DNA of 64,000 nt from Actinoallomurus purpureus (GCF_024055795.1 NZ_JAMXMY010000025.1:62001-126000), one strand, 5' to 3'; shown: positions 33,350 to 42,406, counted from the first letter of the stretch. The notes: generated by a model from the sequence alone, not told the origin. A program made the numbers and translations.

Positions 33350-34393
33350 TCAGACGAGCTCCGGGTCGTGGGCGAGGGCTGCGGCGCCGAGTAGGCCGGC
33401 CTCCGCGCCCAGCTCCGATGGCACCACTGTGACACGCCGGACGAAGGCCAGACCGGCGTAGTCCCGCATGGCCCGGACGAGAGGTGGTTCGAGCACGTCC
33501 CAGGACCGGGAGACGCCACCGCCGACGACGACGCGGTCGAGGTCGCACAGGGCGGCGGCCGACGCGATCCCGGCGGCCAGGCCCCGGCCCGCGCGGTCGA
33601 ACGCCGCCAGTGCCACCGGGTGGCCGGCGCGCGCGTCGGACGCGAGCGCGGCGCCGTCGGGCGCCGGGTGCGTCCAGCCGTTGGCGCGCGCCCAGCGGAC
33701 CATGGAGGTGCCCGAGGTGAACGTCTCGACGCAGCCCCGCGACCCGCACGGGCACGGCTCACCGCCCAGGTCGACGGTGGTGTGCCCGATGTGCCCGGCG
33801 TTGCCGGTCGGCCCGGCGTACACCTTCCCGTCGAGGATCAGTCCGCCGCCGACGCCGGTCGACACCACCATCCCGAGCATGGCGCGGCTGCCGCGTCCGG
33901 CGCCGTGGCGGTACTCCGCGACCGCGCCCGCCACGGCGTCGTTGATCAGTGTCACGGGCGGGCCGCCGAGCAGGGCGGCGAGCCGGTCCCGGACGGGAAA
34001 GCCCCGCCAGGAGCCGATGTTCACCGGGCTCGCGGTGCCGGCGACGGTGTCGAGCGGCCCGGCGCAGCCCATCCCCGCTCCGATGACGGCCTCATCGCCC
34101 ATCGCCTCGGTGACGGCGGCGGCCAGGGCGGCCCAGATCGCCTCGGCGTCGCCGGGCGGGGTCGGGCGTGTGGTGTGCCCCCGCAGGCGGCCGTCCGGCT
34201 CGACGAGCGCGGCGGCGAGCTTGGTGCCGCCGATGTCGACGGCGAGGACGGCGCGCCCGGACGGCCCGTCCGGCGACGCATCCGACCTGAGCGGGGTCTC
34301 GTCGGGTCCGTCCGGCGACGTGTCCGACCTGTCCGGCGACCCGTCGGGCCCGTCCGGCGTGTCCGGGGCCGTCTCGGATACGACGCCGGTCAC
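33350..34393 (-). CDS. ROK-family sugar kinase, probable mannokinase
   Basis: 347 residues. ATP-binding LAVDIGGTKLAAALVEPDG follows a ~48-residue N-terminal extension made of repeated SPDGPD/SDTSPDG units. The ROK zinc motif CPCGSRGCVE (about residues 218-227) and VINDAVAGAVAEYRHGAGRGS-like active-site segment are present. Its neighbours, a glycosidase upstream with ATGA overlap and manA immediately downstream, suggest it phosphorylates mannose. ROK kinases also accept glucose, fructose or N-acetylglucosamine, so the substrate is inferred from context. Confidence 0.88.
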   Translation of the reverse strand: MTGVVSETAPDTPDGPDGSPDRSDTSPDGPDETPLRSDASPDGPSGRAVLAVDIGGTKLAAALVEPDGRLRGHTTRPTPPGDAEAIWAALAAAVTEAMGDEAVIGAGMGCAGPLDTVAGTASPVNIGSWRGFPVRDRLAALLGGPPVTLINDAVAGAVAEYRHGAGRGSRAMLGMVVSTGVGGGLILDGKVYAGPTGNAGHIGHTTVDLGGEPCPCGSRGCVETFTSGTSMVRWARANGWTHPAPDGAALASDARAGHPVALAAFDRAGRGLAAGIASAAALCDLDRVVVGGGVSRSWDVLEPPLVRAMRDYAGLAFVRRVTVVPSELGAEAGLLGAAALAHDPELV

Positions 34394-36282
34394 TTTCGCA
34401 GCTCCAGCACCCGCACACCATATGGCCCGAACACGATCTCTTCACCCCCGGCATGGCCGTTTCCGGCGACGACCGGCCGGATCGCCAGGTCGGCGTCCGC
34501 CTGGCTGACGAACACGGCGAATCGGGTCCCGTCGGCGCGGACGAGGACGTCGGCCGACACGCGCGGGTCGTCCACCCGCACCGGCCGGTGCGCCCCGGCC
34601 AGCACCGCCAGCGCGTCGTAGATCCGGTACGTCGGCTCGGGGTTCACCCGCGGGGTGACGGCCGCCATGTGCTCCAGCGGGTAGGTGCACAGGACGATCC
34701 ACCCGTCGCCGCAGCGCCGCCGCAGCAGGGCGGGCCGGCCGTGGCCGTCGACCGCGACGACCTCCGCCGTCGTCGGCCGGACCGGCAGGTACGCCCGGCT
34801 GTGCTCGGTGCCCGCGGCGCGGAAGACGAGGGTCGTGCCGGCCTTCAGCGGGCCGAGGTCGCCCGTGAGGGTGAACTCGACGACGTCGTCCTCGATCGGG
34901 TCGACGAGCCCGTACGTGAGACGGTGCTCGACGCCGAACATCGCGTTCATGTGGGAGTACCAGGGCCCGCGCTGCCCGCCGTGGGGGCCCGCCGAGTACG
35001 AGACGTACACGACCGCGCCGCCGCGTGCGAGGTCCTCGAGCCGGCGCCAGCCGGGTGCGGTCAGCTGCTTGGCCGACGGGACGAGGTACAACCGGGCGTC
35101 CCCGGCGATGCCGTCGGACTCCCGGGTCAGGCCGGGTGCCAGGTCGGCCGCGCGGGCTGCGACGTACGCCTGCCGGAGGGTGGCGAAGGCGTACGTGCGG
35201 TCGTCGGGCGCGGTGAACGGGAAGCCGCCCTCCAGGACCTCCGGCACCACCAGGGCGGTGTCGGTGTCCGCCCGGGCGCAGGTCGCCAGGTCGAGTTCGG
35301 CGAGCGTACGGGCGAAGTCCCGCATCTCCTCCAGGACCGGTTTCGGCGTGCCGTCGGCCGTGGTCAGGCCGAAGTGCAGCTCGAACGGATGGTGGCTGTA
35401 CGGCGGCTGGTCGACCAGGTCGAAGTCGGTGTTGTTCCACGCGATCCAGCCGGTCGCCCCGGCCAGCAGGCTGTTGTGGAGCACCTGCCGGTAGTAGTGC
35501 GCGGCGTTGTCGTCGGCGGCGAAGTCGGAGGAGCAGCCGAACTCCTCCAGCACGACCGGCCGCCCGAACGCCCCCGCCAGTTCGCAGACGAACGCCGCGC
35601 CGTAGTGCTGCCGGATCAGGTCGTCCTCCATCCGGTAGACGTGCGGGCCGACGAAGTCGGTCAGCGCGGCGAGCGCGCGGACGGAGAAGCCGTTGTCGAC
35701 GCCGGTGACCTCGATGCCCCAGGCGCCGTCGCCGATGGAGACCGGTTCCTTCGCCCCGGCCGCGTGGACCGCCTGCACCATGAGCTGCGCCCAACTGGTC
35801 ACCTGTTCGGCCGGGGCGGTCCCGCCGTAGATGGGCATCTCGTTGGTGATCAGCCACCCGGCGATCGCCGGGTGGCCGGTGAACCGCCGGGTCATCTCCT
35901 CGGCGAACCACGTCTGCCGGGCCACCATCCACACGTCGGCGTACAGGTCGCGGCCCTGCCGCCACGCCGGGTCCCAGTTCTCCCCCGACATGTGGCCGAC
36001 GATGAAGGTCGGGATCGTCCGCATCCCCCGCTCGGCGTGCGCCTCCAGGAAGTCGGCGTACCGCTCCACGAGGGTCGCGTCGATTCGATCCGGCTCGGGC
36101 ATGAAGTCGGGCCAGTAGAAGAACGACCGGGTGACGTTCAGCCCATGATCGGCCAGCACCTCCAGTTCGTCGCGGACGATCCCGGGGTCGTACGACCGCC
36201 ACATCAGCGGGCCGCCGGTCCGGGACCAGAAGTTCGCGCCCAGCCACGTCGGTCCGGGCAGCTTGCGGAAATCACGTCGCAC
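34390..36282 (-). CDS. Clan GH-A glycoside hydrolase, probable beta-mannosidase
   Basis: 630 residues without a signal peptide, so intracellular. The N-terminal ~330 residues form a GH5-like TIM barrel with WLGANFWSRTGGP, the acid/base glutamate in WLITNEMPIYGG (about residue 160) and the nucleophile glutamate in VVLEEFGCSSDF (about residue 258). The C-terminal half resembles the BglB/GH42-like trimerisation and beta domains (LYLVPSAKQLTAPGWRRLEDLARGG). Operon position between an ABC sugar importer and ROK/manA genes points to cleavage of imported beta-mannosides, possibly mannobiose or the N-glycan core disaccharide (GH5_18-like). Exact subfamily is not assigned. Confidence 0.8.
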   Translation of the reverse strand: MRRDFRKLPGPTWLGANFWSRTGGPLMWRSYDPGIVRDELEVLADHGLNVTRSFFYWPDFMPEPDRIDATLVERYADFLEAHAERGMRTIPTFIVGHMSGENWDPAWRQGRDLYADVWMVARQTWFAEEMTRRFTGHPAIAGWLITNEMPIYGGTAPAEQVTSWAQLMVQAVHAAGAKEPVSIGDGAWGIEVTGVDNGFSVRALAALTDFVGPHVYRMEDDLIRQHYGAAFVCELAGAFGRPVVLEEFGCSSDFAADDNAAHYYRQVLHNSLLAGATGWIAWNNTDFDLVDQPPYSHHPFELHFGLTTADGTPKPVLEEMRDFARTLAELDLATCARADTDTALVVPEVLEGGFPFTAPDDRTYAFATLRQAYVAARAADLAPGLTRESDGIAGDARLYLVPSAKQLTAPGWRRLEDLARGGAVVYVSYSAGPHGGQRGPWYSHMNAMFGVEHRLTYGLVDPIEDDVVEFTLTGDLGPLKAGTTLVFRAAGTEHSRAYLPVRPTTAEVVAVDGHGRPALLRRRCGDGWIVLCTYPLEHMAAVTPRVNPEPTYRIYDALAVLAGAHRPVRVDDPRVSADVLVRADGTRFAVFVSQADADLAIRPVVAGNGHAGGEEIVFGPYGVRVLELRK

Positions 36283-36301
36283 GGGGAGACCTTTCGCTCG
36301 T

Positions 36302-37144
36302 TCAGGACTTGACGGCGCCCGCGGTCAGGCCGTGGACGAGGAAGCGCTGGAGGGCCAGGAAGCCGACCACGACCGGCAGGCTGATGACCAGGGAGGCGGC
36401 CATCACCTGGTTCCAGTAGACGTTCGCCTGGGTGGCGTAGCCCCGCAGGCCGACGGCGAGCGTCCGGGTGGCGTCGTCGGTCAGGACGGAGGCGAACAGC
36501 ACCTCACCCCACGCCGTCATGAACGCGTAGATCGCGACGGCGACGACGCCCGGCGCGGCCACCGGCAGGACCACGCGGAACAACGTGCGCAGCGGTCCGG
36601 CGCCGTCGACGCGCGCCGCCTCGTCGAGCTCGCGCGGGATGGTGTCGAAGTACCCCGCGATGAGCCAGATGGAGAATGGCAGCGCGAACGTCAGGTACGT
36701 GACGGTCAGGCCGGTCCGGCTGCCGTACAGCCGGAGGCCGGTGTACTTCTCGACGTTGACGAAGATCAGGAAGAGGGGGAGCAGGAACAGGATGCCGGGG
36801 AACATCTGCGTCGACAGGACGGCCGTCATGAAGGTGCCGCGCCCGGCGAAGCGGTATCGGCTGACGGCGTACCCGGCAAGGATCGCGATCGCCACCGAGC
36901 ACACGGTCGCGGCGAGCGAGACGACCAGGCTGTTCACGAAGTAGCGGCCGAGCGGGACCGTACGCCACATGTCGACGAACGGGCGGAACGTCACGTGCGT
37001 CGGCAGCCACGCGAACCGCCCCTGCACGTCCTTCAGCGGCTTGATCGACGAGACCGCCATGACGTACAGCGGCAGCACGGTGAACAGCGCGAGCAGGCCC
37101 AGGACGACCGGCCGCGCCCAGCGCAGCGTACGGGACTCACGCAT
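36302..37144 (-). CDS. ABC sugar transporter permease, MalG type
   Basis: 280 residues with six predicted transmembrane helices (first about residues 12-32). The cytoplasmic EAA loop reads ELDEAARVDGAGPLRTLFRVVLP. It pairs with the MalF-type permease just upstream (8-bp overlap) and with the binding protein. No ATPase gene is present in the operon, so a shared MsiK-like ATPase encoded elsewhere is expected, as is usual in actinomycetes. Confidence 0.93.
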   Translation of the reverse strand: MRESRTLRWARPVVLGLLALFTVLPLYVMAVSSIKPLKDVQGRFAWLPTHVTFRPFVDMWRTVPLGRYFVNSLVVSLAATVCSVAIAILAGYAVSRYRFAGRGTFMTAVLSTQMFPGILFLLPLFLIFVNVEKYTGLRLYGSRTGLTVTYLTFALPFSIWLIAGYFDTIPRELDEAARVDGAGPLRTLFRVVLPVAAPGVVAVAIYAFMTAWGEVLFASVLTDDATRTLAVGLRGYATQANVYWNQVMAASLVISLPVVVGFLALQRFLVHGLTAGAVKS

Positions 37145-38105
37145 GGCGGCTCCTCAGTCGTCCGATTCCCAGATATCCGAGCGTGACGACCATCAGGAAC
37201 GCCAGGAGCAGCACGGACATCGCCGCGCCCAGCCCGAAGTTCCAGGTGATGAAGGACGCGTTGTAGATGTGGATGGAGATCATGTCGGCGGCCGCGGGAG
37301 GCTGGTCGAACAGGATGTAGGCGACGTTGAAGTCGTTGAACGTCCAGAGGAACAGCACGAGCAGCAGCACCCGGTTGACCGGCCGCAGCAGCGGGAGCGT
37401 CACCCTCCCGAGGAGGCGCAGCGAACCGGCCCCGTCGAGGGCCGCCGCCTCGTACAGGTCGCTCGGGATGCTCTGCAGCCCGGCGGTGATGGTGAGGAAC
37501 GCGAACGGCCACATCCGCCAGATCGCGATGGCCGTCACCGCCGCGAAGCTGCGGTCGCCCAGCAGCCAGAACGGATGGCCGTGCGCGAGTCTCAGCTGGT
37601 CGGACAGCAGCGCGTTCACCATGCCGGTGTCACGCTGGAACATGAACCGCCAGGTGATGACCGCCGTGAACACCGGCAGCGCGTACGGCACGAGGAAGAG
37701 CGTCCGCAGCGCCGCCCGGCCCGGGAACGGGCGTTCCAGCAGCACGGCCGCGGTCATGCCGAACAGCCACGAGCAGCCGACGACGACGGCCGTGATCGCG
37801 ACGGTGACGAGGAAGGAGTGCAGCAGGTCCTCGCCGACGGGCCCGTGCGCGTTCACCGCGACCCGGTAGTTGGTCAGCCCCCCGTACGGCGCCTGTGTCC
37901 AGTTGCGGATGAAGAACTGGGTGAGGTGGAGCAGGCTCATCCACGCCCCGACCAGCATCGGGATGATGTGCACGGCCAGTTCGGCGACCAGGGCGGGCGC
38001 GAGCAGAAGGTACGGCAGCGCCTTCGCGAGACGCGGGCGACGGGGCGAGGGCCGCCCGGGAGCGCGGGCGGGCGCGCTCCCGGGCGCCGTGACGGTCCGT
38101 GCCAC
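37137..38105 (-). CDS. ABC sugar transporter permease, MalF type
   Basis: 322 residues from a GTG at 38105; a TTG two codons upstream overlapping the binding-protein stop is an alternative. An Arg/Pro-rich N terminus precedes the first helix (LPYLLLAPALVAELAVHIIP). The EAA loop is YEAAALDGAGSLRLLGRVTLPLL. Forms the transmembrane pore with the MalG-type partner. Confidence 0.92.
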   Translation of the reverse strand: MARTVTAPGSAPARAPGRPSPRRPRLAKALPYLLLAPALVAELAVHIIPMLVGAWMSLLHLTQFFIRNWTQAPYGGLTNYRVAVNAHGPVGEDLLHSFLVTVAITAVVVGCSWLFGMTAAVLLERPFPGRAALRTLFLVPYALPVFTAVITWRFMFQRDTGMVNALLSDQLRLAHGHPFWLLGDRSFAAVTAIAIWRMWPFAFLTITAGLQSIPSDLYEAAALDGAGSLRLLGRVTLPLLRPVNRVLLLVLFLWTFNDFNVAYILFDQPPAAADMISIHIYNASFITWNFGLGAAMSVLLLAFLMVVTLGYLGIGRLRSRHA

Positions 38106-38107
38106 GC

Positions 38108-39433
38108 TCAACCGCCGGCCTGCATCTTCTTGTTCGCGGCGGCGAGCCTGCTCCGGATCGTCGCGTCGTCGACCGGGCGGCCCGCGGCGGCGTCGGCGAT
38201 CAGCTCCTTGACGGTGTTGCCGACGAGGGTCTCGAACTGCGCCTCCTGCGGGATCATCGGCAGCGTCTCCGACGCCTCGGCGAGCACCTTGCGGAACGTC
38301 GCGATGGCAGGCGTCTGGAACCTCGGGTCGTCGTACGCCTGCGGGACGACGGGCAGGCTGCCCCACGCCGCGTTGAGGATCTTCTGCTCCTCCGGGCCGG
38401 TGAGGAACTCGACGAGCTTGAGCGCGCCGTCCTTGTTCCCGGAGTTCTTGAACACGCCGATGTTGATGCCGGCGACGTGGCTGGCCACCTTCCGCCCGCC
38501 GGCTGGGAGGGGATCGGGCAGCGGGATCTGCGTGACGCCGTACTCGTCGTCCTTCATGCCGTTCTCGCGAACCCCGGCGGTAGCGTAGCTCTGGATCATC
38601 ATCATGCCGAACTTCCCGGCCGCGAAGTCCTTGAGGATCTGGTCGTCGTTGACGTACTCCGCGTCGGCCGGATCGATCACCTTGTCGGTGCCCAGCAGGT
38701 CGAGGTACTGCTTGACCCCGGCGACCATCTGCGGGGAGTCGAAGCCCGGCTGATTCCCCTGGAAGAGCCGGGCGCCCTGCTGGGCGCCGAACATGAACGC
38801 GAAGTGGGCGCCCTCGGTGTAGCTCGCGCCGAGGACGCCGACGCCATACCGCTTCTTGGCCGGGTCGGTGAGCCTCTTCGCGTCGGCGACCAGCTCCTGC
38901 CACGTCCGCGGCGGCTGCTTGATGCCCGCGTCCGCGAACAGCTTCTTGTTGTAGAACAGCCCGTACGCCAGGCCGTAGATCGGGACGAAGCCCGGCGGCT
39001 TGCCCGCCGCGCCCGTCGAGGTCAGCGTCGAGGGGATGAAACGGCCCCGGCCGCCGACCTTGGCGATGGTCGCGTCGTCGAACGACTGGAACGCCCCCGT
39101 CGCCTGGAGCGAGGCGGACCAGGTGTTACCGATGTTGAGAACGTCGGGACCCTTGCCGCTGGAGGTCGCGGCGAGGATGCGGTTCAGCAGGTCGGGCCAG
39201 CCGATCACCTCGAGCTTGACCTTGATCCCGGTCCGCTGCTCGAACTTCTTCAGCTCCGGGCCGAGCACCTGCTGGTCCTGCTGGATCGAGCGGCCCTGGT
39301 TGCTGGCCCAGTAGGTCAGCGTCTTGGGGGACGCCTTGTCCCCGCCGCCTCCGCAACCGGCGCCGGTCATGACCAAGACGACGCCCGTGACGAGCGCCGT
39401 GATTCGGCGTGCCTTCACTTGGTGAACTCCCAT
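38108..39433 (-). CDS. Extracellular sugar-binding lipoprotein of the ABC importer
   Basis: 441 residues. A lipoprotein-type signal sequence (VKARRITALVTGVVLVMTGAGC) precedes the acylated cysteine at about residue 27 and a GGGG spacer. The mature part is a family 1 solute-binding protein (LTYWASNQGRS, FEQRTGIKVKLEVIGWPD, KGPDVLNIGNTWSASLQATGAF, LTGPEEQKILNAAWGSLPV). It would capture mannosides or mannan fragments. First gene of the operon; its promoter region carries a LacI operator at 39546-39559. Confidence 0.92.
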   Translation of the reverse strand: MGVHQVKARRITALVTGVVLVMTGAGCGGGGDKASPKTLTYWASNQGRSIQQDQQVLGPELKKFEQRTGIKVKLEVIGWPDLLNRILAATSSGKGPDVLNIGNTWSASLQATGAFQSFDDATIAKVGGRGRFIPSTLTSTGAAGKPPGFVPIYGLAYGLFYNKKLFADAGIKQPPRTWQELVADAKRLTDPAKKRYGVGVLGASYTEGAHFAFMFGAQQGARLFQGNQPGFDSPQMVAGVKQYLDLLGTDKVIDPADAEYVNDDQILKDFAAGKFGMMMIQSYATAGVRENGMKDDEYGVTQIPLPDPLPAGGRKVASHVAGINIGVFKNSGNKDGALKLVEFLTGPEEQKILNAAWGSLPVVPQAYDDPRFQTPAIATFRKVLAEASETLPMIPQEAQFETLVGNTVKELIADAAAGRPVDDATIRSRLAAANKKMQAGG

Positions 39434-39545
39434 CAGCCGTCATGGAGGGCATCCCGGTCGAGCGCAGACCGGCCGGAGGCCGGTACGACCCGGCCACCGG
39501 TTAGTTCTCCGGACACTGTGGAAATCCGCTGTATCGATAGGAACA

Positions 39546-39559
39546 CTAAACCGGTTTAG
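39546..39559. promoter_or_regulatory. LacI-family operator upstream of the mannoside importer operon
   Basis: CTAAACCGGTTTAG is a perfect 14-bp palindrome with the central CG typical of LacI-family sites. It follows immediately after a minus-strand TTGACG -35-like element (39565-39560). It also contains the TAG stop codon of the upstream lacI-type gene. The core AAACCGGTTT recurs at 40609-40618. Confidence 0.8.
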
Positions 39560-40580
39560 CGTCAACCGTCCCGGCCGCGGCGGCCGTGCTGCCCCGCGGC
39601 GTCAGTACGGGCGTGGCGTGGCAGCCGCTGTCGACGGGATGCCCGGCGACCAGATCGAGAAGGCGGCGCGCGACCTCCGCGCCGTAGGAGGGGATGTCGA
39701 GCCCGACCGCGGTCAGCGGCGGGTGGACCAGCCGGCAGAGCACCGAGTCGTCCCAGGCGACGATGGACAACCGGTCCGGAACGGGCACGCCCATCTCGGC
39801 GGCGACCGCCAGCCCGGCCAGGGCCATCACGTCGTTGTCGTAGACGACGGCGGTCGGAGGCGCCGGCGACGCGAGCAGCCGGCGGGTGGCGCGCGCTCCC
39901 TCCTCCCCGGTGTAGTCCGTGGCCACCGAGGCGGGCGCGATCCCGAGTGCGGCGGCCGCGGCCTCGAACGCCGCCCCGCGCGCGGCCGTGTGCCGCAGCT
40001 CCGGCGGCCCGGCCACCCGGGCGATCCGCCGGTGGCCGAGGGCCGCGAGGTACTCCACTACGGCCCGCATCGCCTCGGCCTCGTCGTTCCACACGCCGGG
40101 CAGCCCTCCGTGCCCCTCCGGTCCCCCGATCACGATCGCGGGCATCCCCAGCTCAGTGAGCAGCCCGACCCGCTCGTCCTCCATCCTCAGGTCGACGAGG
40201 AACACCCCGTCCACGCGGCGCTCGGCCCACCAGCGGCGGTAGGTCGCCATCTGCGCCTCGCCGTCTTCGGCCATCTGCAGCAGGAGCGCGACGTCACGCG
40301 CGGCGAGCTCGCCCTCGATGCCGGAGATCAGCTGCATGAAGAAGGGCTCGATCCCCAGCGTGCGCGCCGGGCGGTCCACGACCAGGCCCAGCACGCCCGC
40401 CCGGCCCCCGGACAGCGCGCGGGCCACGCGGCTCGGCCGCCACCCCATCTCCCGCGCGATCTCGAGGATGCGGTCACGTGTCGCGGCGGAGACACCAGGC
40501 CGGTCGTTCAGCGCGAACGAGACGGTGCTCTTGGTGACCCCCGCCCGGCGCGCGATGTCGGCGATCGTCGGACGCTTCAT
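39546..40580 (-). CDS. LacI-family repressor of the mannoside operon
   Basis: 344 residues from the ATG at 40580 with GGGAGGTGGG upstream. The N-terminal helix-turn-helix reads TIADIARRAGVTKSTVSFALNDRPGVS. A periplasmic-binding-protein-like effector domain follows (VLGLVVDRPARTLGIEPFFMQLISGIE, VDGVFLVDLRMEDERVG, VVYDNDVMALAGLAVAAEMGVPVPDRLSIVAWDDS). Its stop codon lies in the operator ahead of the importer operon, and a second operator lies in its own leader. This implies repression of both itself and the operon, relieved by an imported mannoside-derived sugar. Confidence 0.9.
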   Translation of the reverse strand: MKRPTIADIARRAGVTKSTVSFALNDRPGVSAATRDRILEIAREMGWRPSRVARALSGGRAGVLGLVVDRPARTLGIEPFFMQLISGIEGELAARDVALLLQMAEDGEAQMATYRRWWAERRVDGVFLVDLRMEDERVGLLTELGMPAIVIGGPEGHGGLPGVWNDEAEAMRAVVEYLAALGHRRIARVAGPPELRHTAARGAAFEAAAAALGIAPASVATDYTGEEGARATRRLLASPAPPTAVVYDNDVMALAGLAVAAEMGVPVPDRLSIVAWDDSVLCRLVHPPLTAVGLDIPSYGAEVARRLLDLVAGHPVDSGCHATPVLTPRGSTAAAAGTVDAKPV

Positions 40581-40608
40581 CCCACCTCCCCCGGAAGACC
40601 GATTTGAT

Positions 40609-40618
40609 AAACCGGTTT
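40609..40618. promoter_or_regulatory. Second LacI-type operator (autoregulation)
   Basis: AAACCGGTTT lies 29 bp upstream of the lacI-type start codon at 40580 and shares the 10-bp core with the site at 39546-39559. Binding here would repress the regulator's own expression. Confidence 0.7.
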
Positions 40619-40650
40619 TGCTGTTCTCGATGACCATATCGGCAAGACCG

Positions 40651-40680
40651 TTGACACTGCTTACAGCAACGGAATAGCTT
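40651..40680 (+). promoter_or_regulatory. Sigma-70-like promoter upstream of the NUDIX gene
   Basis: TTGACA (40651-40656) and TAGCTT (40675-40680) with an 18-bp spacer. The -35 is perfect, the -10 moderate. The NUDIX start is 118 bp further on. Confidence 0.4.
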
Positions 40681-40798
40681 GCTGTCGCCGATGGCATCCG
40701 ATCGAGCGCGGACCGTCCTCTCCCCTCCGAGCCCTCTTTCCCCTCCGAGTTCCCGTTCCCGGCCGACGGGCCGGGTCCGGCCGTGGCACGCTGGGGGC

Positions 40799-41200
40799 AT
40801 GCGTGTGCGGTGCGTGGGAGCGATCGTCCATGACGCCGAGGGACGCCTGCTGCTGATCCGGCGCGGGCAGCCACCCGGCGAGGGCATGTGGTCGCTTCCG
40901 GGCGGCCGCGCCGAGGCGGGCGAGAGCGACGCCGACGCCGTCGTCCGCGAGGTCGCCGAGGAGACCGGGCTGCGGGTCGATCCGGGACCGCTGGTCGGCT
41001 CGGTGGACCGCGCCGGCCCGGGCGGGGTCACCTACGACATCCGCGACTACCGGGCGACCGTCACCGACGGCGTCCTGCGCGCGGGCGACGACGCCCGGGA
41101 CGCCCGCTGGGTCACCGCTGAGGAGCTGTCCGCCCTCCCGACGACCACCGGCCTGATCGAGACCCTCGCCTCCTGGGGTGTCCTTCCCGCCCCCCGATAG
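40799..41200 (+). CDS. NUDIX hydrolase
   Basis: 133 residues starting MRVRCVGAIVHDAEGRLLLI at the ATG at 40799. The Nudix box is GGRAEAGESDADAVVREVAEETGL, matching G-x5-E-x7-RE-x2-EE-x-G. It hydrolyses a nucleoside diphosphate linked to some moiety X; the substrate cannot be read from the sequence. The frame is open back to 40679, but that part is compositionally unlike protein and lacks a ribosome-binding site. Confidence 0.88.
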   Translation: MRVRCVGAIVHDAEGRLLLIRRGQPPGEGMWSLPGGRAEAGESDADAVVREVAEETGLRVDPGPLVGSVDRAGPGGVTYDIRDYRATVTDGVLRAGDDARDARWVTAEELSALPTTTGLIETLASWGVLPAPR

Positions 41201-41235
41201 TCCGCCCCGGGACACCGGCCAGGGTCGGAGCGCAC

Positions 41236-41291
41236 GATGCCCGGTCGAGGCTGTTCGGACGGGTTCGCCGCGGTCGCCTCGACCGGGCATC
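41236..41291. terminator. Long perfect hairpin between convergent genes
   Basis: GATGCCCGGTCGAGG (41236-41250) is exactly complementary to CCTCGACCGGGCATC (41277-41291). The 15-bp stem closes a 26-nt loop, between the NUDIX stop (41200) and the hydrolase stop (41462). A bidirectional terminator is the simplest reading. Confidence 0.6.
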
Positions 41292-41332
41292 TCGCTGTAT
41301 GGCCGCCCGGGAGCGGAGCGGACGAGTCACCG

Positions 41333-41418
41333 GTGCACGATGCTCGGTGAAGGTCGGCGGCGGCCGGGGTTTTCGGGCGCTTCACCCGGCCCTGCGGTGC
41401 CCTTGCCCGAGCGTCCCG
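41333..41418. repeat. Dispersed intergenic repeat GATGCTCGGTGAAG, copy 1
   Basis: Begins CACGATGCTCGGTGAAG and ends CCCGAGCGTCCCGCACGC, with imperfect terminal inverted repeats (GCTCGG / CCGAGC) and a GGGTTTTCG-type interior. A second copy of similar length lies at 49107-49193 downstream of the methyltransferase. Confidence 0.5.
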
Positions 41419-41461
41419 CACGCCACCGAAACGGCCGGGCGGGGCGGCATCGGCGGTCCGC

Positions 41462-42334
41462 TCAGCGGGCGGGGACCGGGTCGGCGTCCGGGCACCGCGC
41501 GGGGGTGCCCGGCCGGTCGGCGGGGAGGAAACGGTCGAGGATCTCGGCGACCTCCACGGGCCGCTCGAGAGGCAGCATGTGGGGCGCGCGTGCCACCTCC
41601 TGCCGGTGAGCTCCGGGGATCCGCTCGGCGAGTGCCGCCATGAACTCCGGCGGTGCCGACACGTCGGACCCCCCGCCCATCAACAGGATCCGCCCCGGGA
41701 AGCCGTCCAGCCGCCCCATCACGTCCAGGCTCTTGTACGCCCGCCAGGTGGCGGCCCACACGGCCGGGTCGAAGCGCTCAACGCACTCCCGCGCGTACCG
41801 CACCGCCCAGCCGTCGGCGGCCAGGGCTTCAGGGGTGAACCAGCGGGTGAGCGTGCCGTCGACCTGTGCCGGCATGCCCTCGGTCTCGGCGCTCCGCGCC
41901 CTTGCCTCGAAGACGTCCGGGAAAGGATGGTCGGTCGTGGCCAGCAGGGCGAGGGACACGAACCGGTCAGGCCACGCGACGGCGGCCGTCTGCGCGATCG
42001 CGCCGCCCAGAGAGAGCCCGACGAGGTGGGCGCGGTCCACGGCGAGGACGTCGAGCACGCCCAGCAGGTCGCGGGCCGTATCGGCCATCGTGAAGGGGAT
42101 CGGCGCACCGACCGCCTCCCCATGGCAGCGGACGTCGTAGGCGAACACGCGCCGGCCGGCCGAGAGCCGCGGCATGACCGGCTCCCACATCCGCCGGTCG
42201 ACGCCCATCGAGTGGATGAGGACGACCGCCGGACCGTCGTCGCCCATCTGCGTCACCACCGTCTCGTGATCGGTGAGGCTCACGCGGTGCGACCGCGTGC
42301 CTCTGCGGGCGTCCCCCTCGGAGTGAAAGTCCAT
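41462..42334 (-). CDS. Alpha/beta hydrolase (enol-lactonase-like)
   Basis: 290 residues. VVLIHSMGVDRRMWEPVMPRL oxyanion region, catalytic elbow LVGLSLGGAIAQ (serine near residue 117), an aspartate region MGGGSDVSAPPEF and histidine in APHMLPLERPVEV. The pattern is that of 3-oxoadipate enol-lactonase and related aromatic-degradation hydrolases. The LysR gene just upstream on the same strand is a plausible regulator. Specific substrate unknown. Confidence 0.82.
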   Translation of the reverse strand: MDFHSEGDARRGTRSHRVSLTDHETVVTQMGDDGPAVVLIHSMGVDRRMWEPVMPRLSAGRRVFAYDVRCHGEAVGAPIPFTMADTARDLLGVLDVLAVDRAHLVGLSLGGAIAQTAAVAWPDRFVSLALLATTDHPFPDVFEARARSAETEGMPAQVDGTLTRWFTPEALAADGWAVRYARECVERFDPAVWAATWRAYKSLDVMGRLDGFPGRILLMGGGSDVSAPPEFMAALAERIPGAHRQEVARAPHMLPLERPVEVAEILDRFLPADRPGTPARCPDADPVPAR

Positions 42335-42406
42335 GTGGGGATGATCGAGCCCCTCCGAGCCATATGTCCAAGATCTTGTTGATCTGACGGTGAGGCCTGT
42401 GAGATA

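Noticed and set aside
34453-36312. 619-codon plus-strand ORF opposite the glycosidase
   Set aside because: Mirror frame; the minus strand has both catalytic glutamates of a GH-A enzyme.
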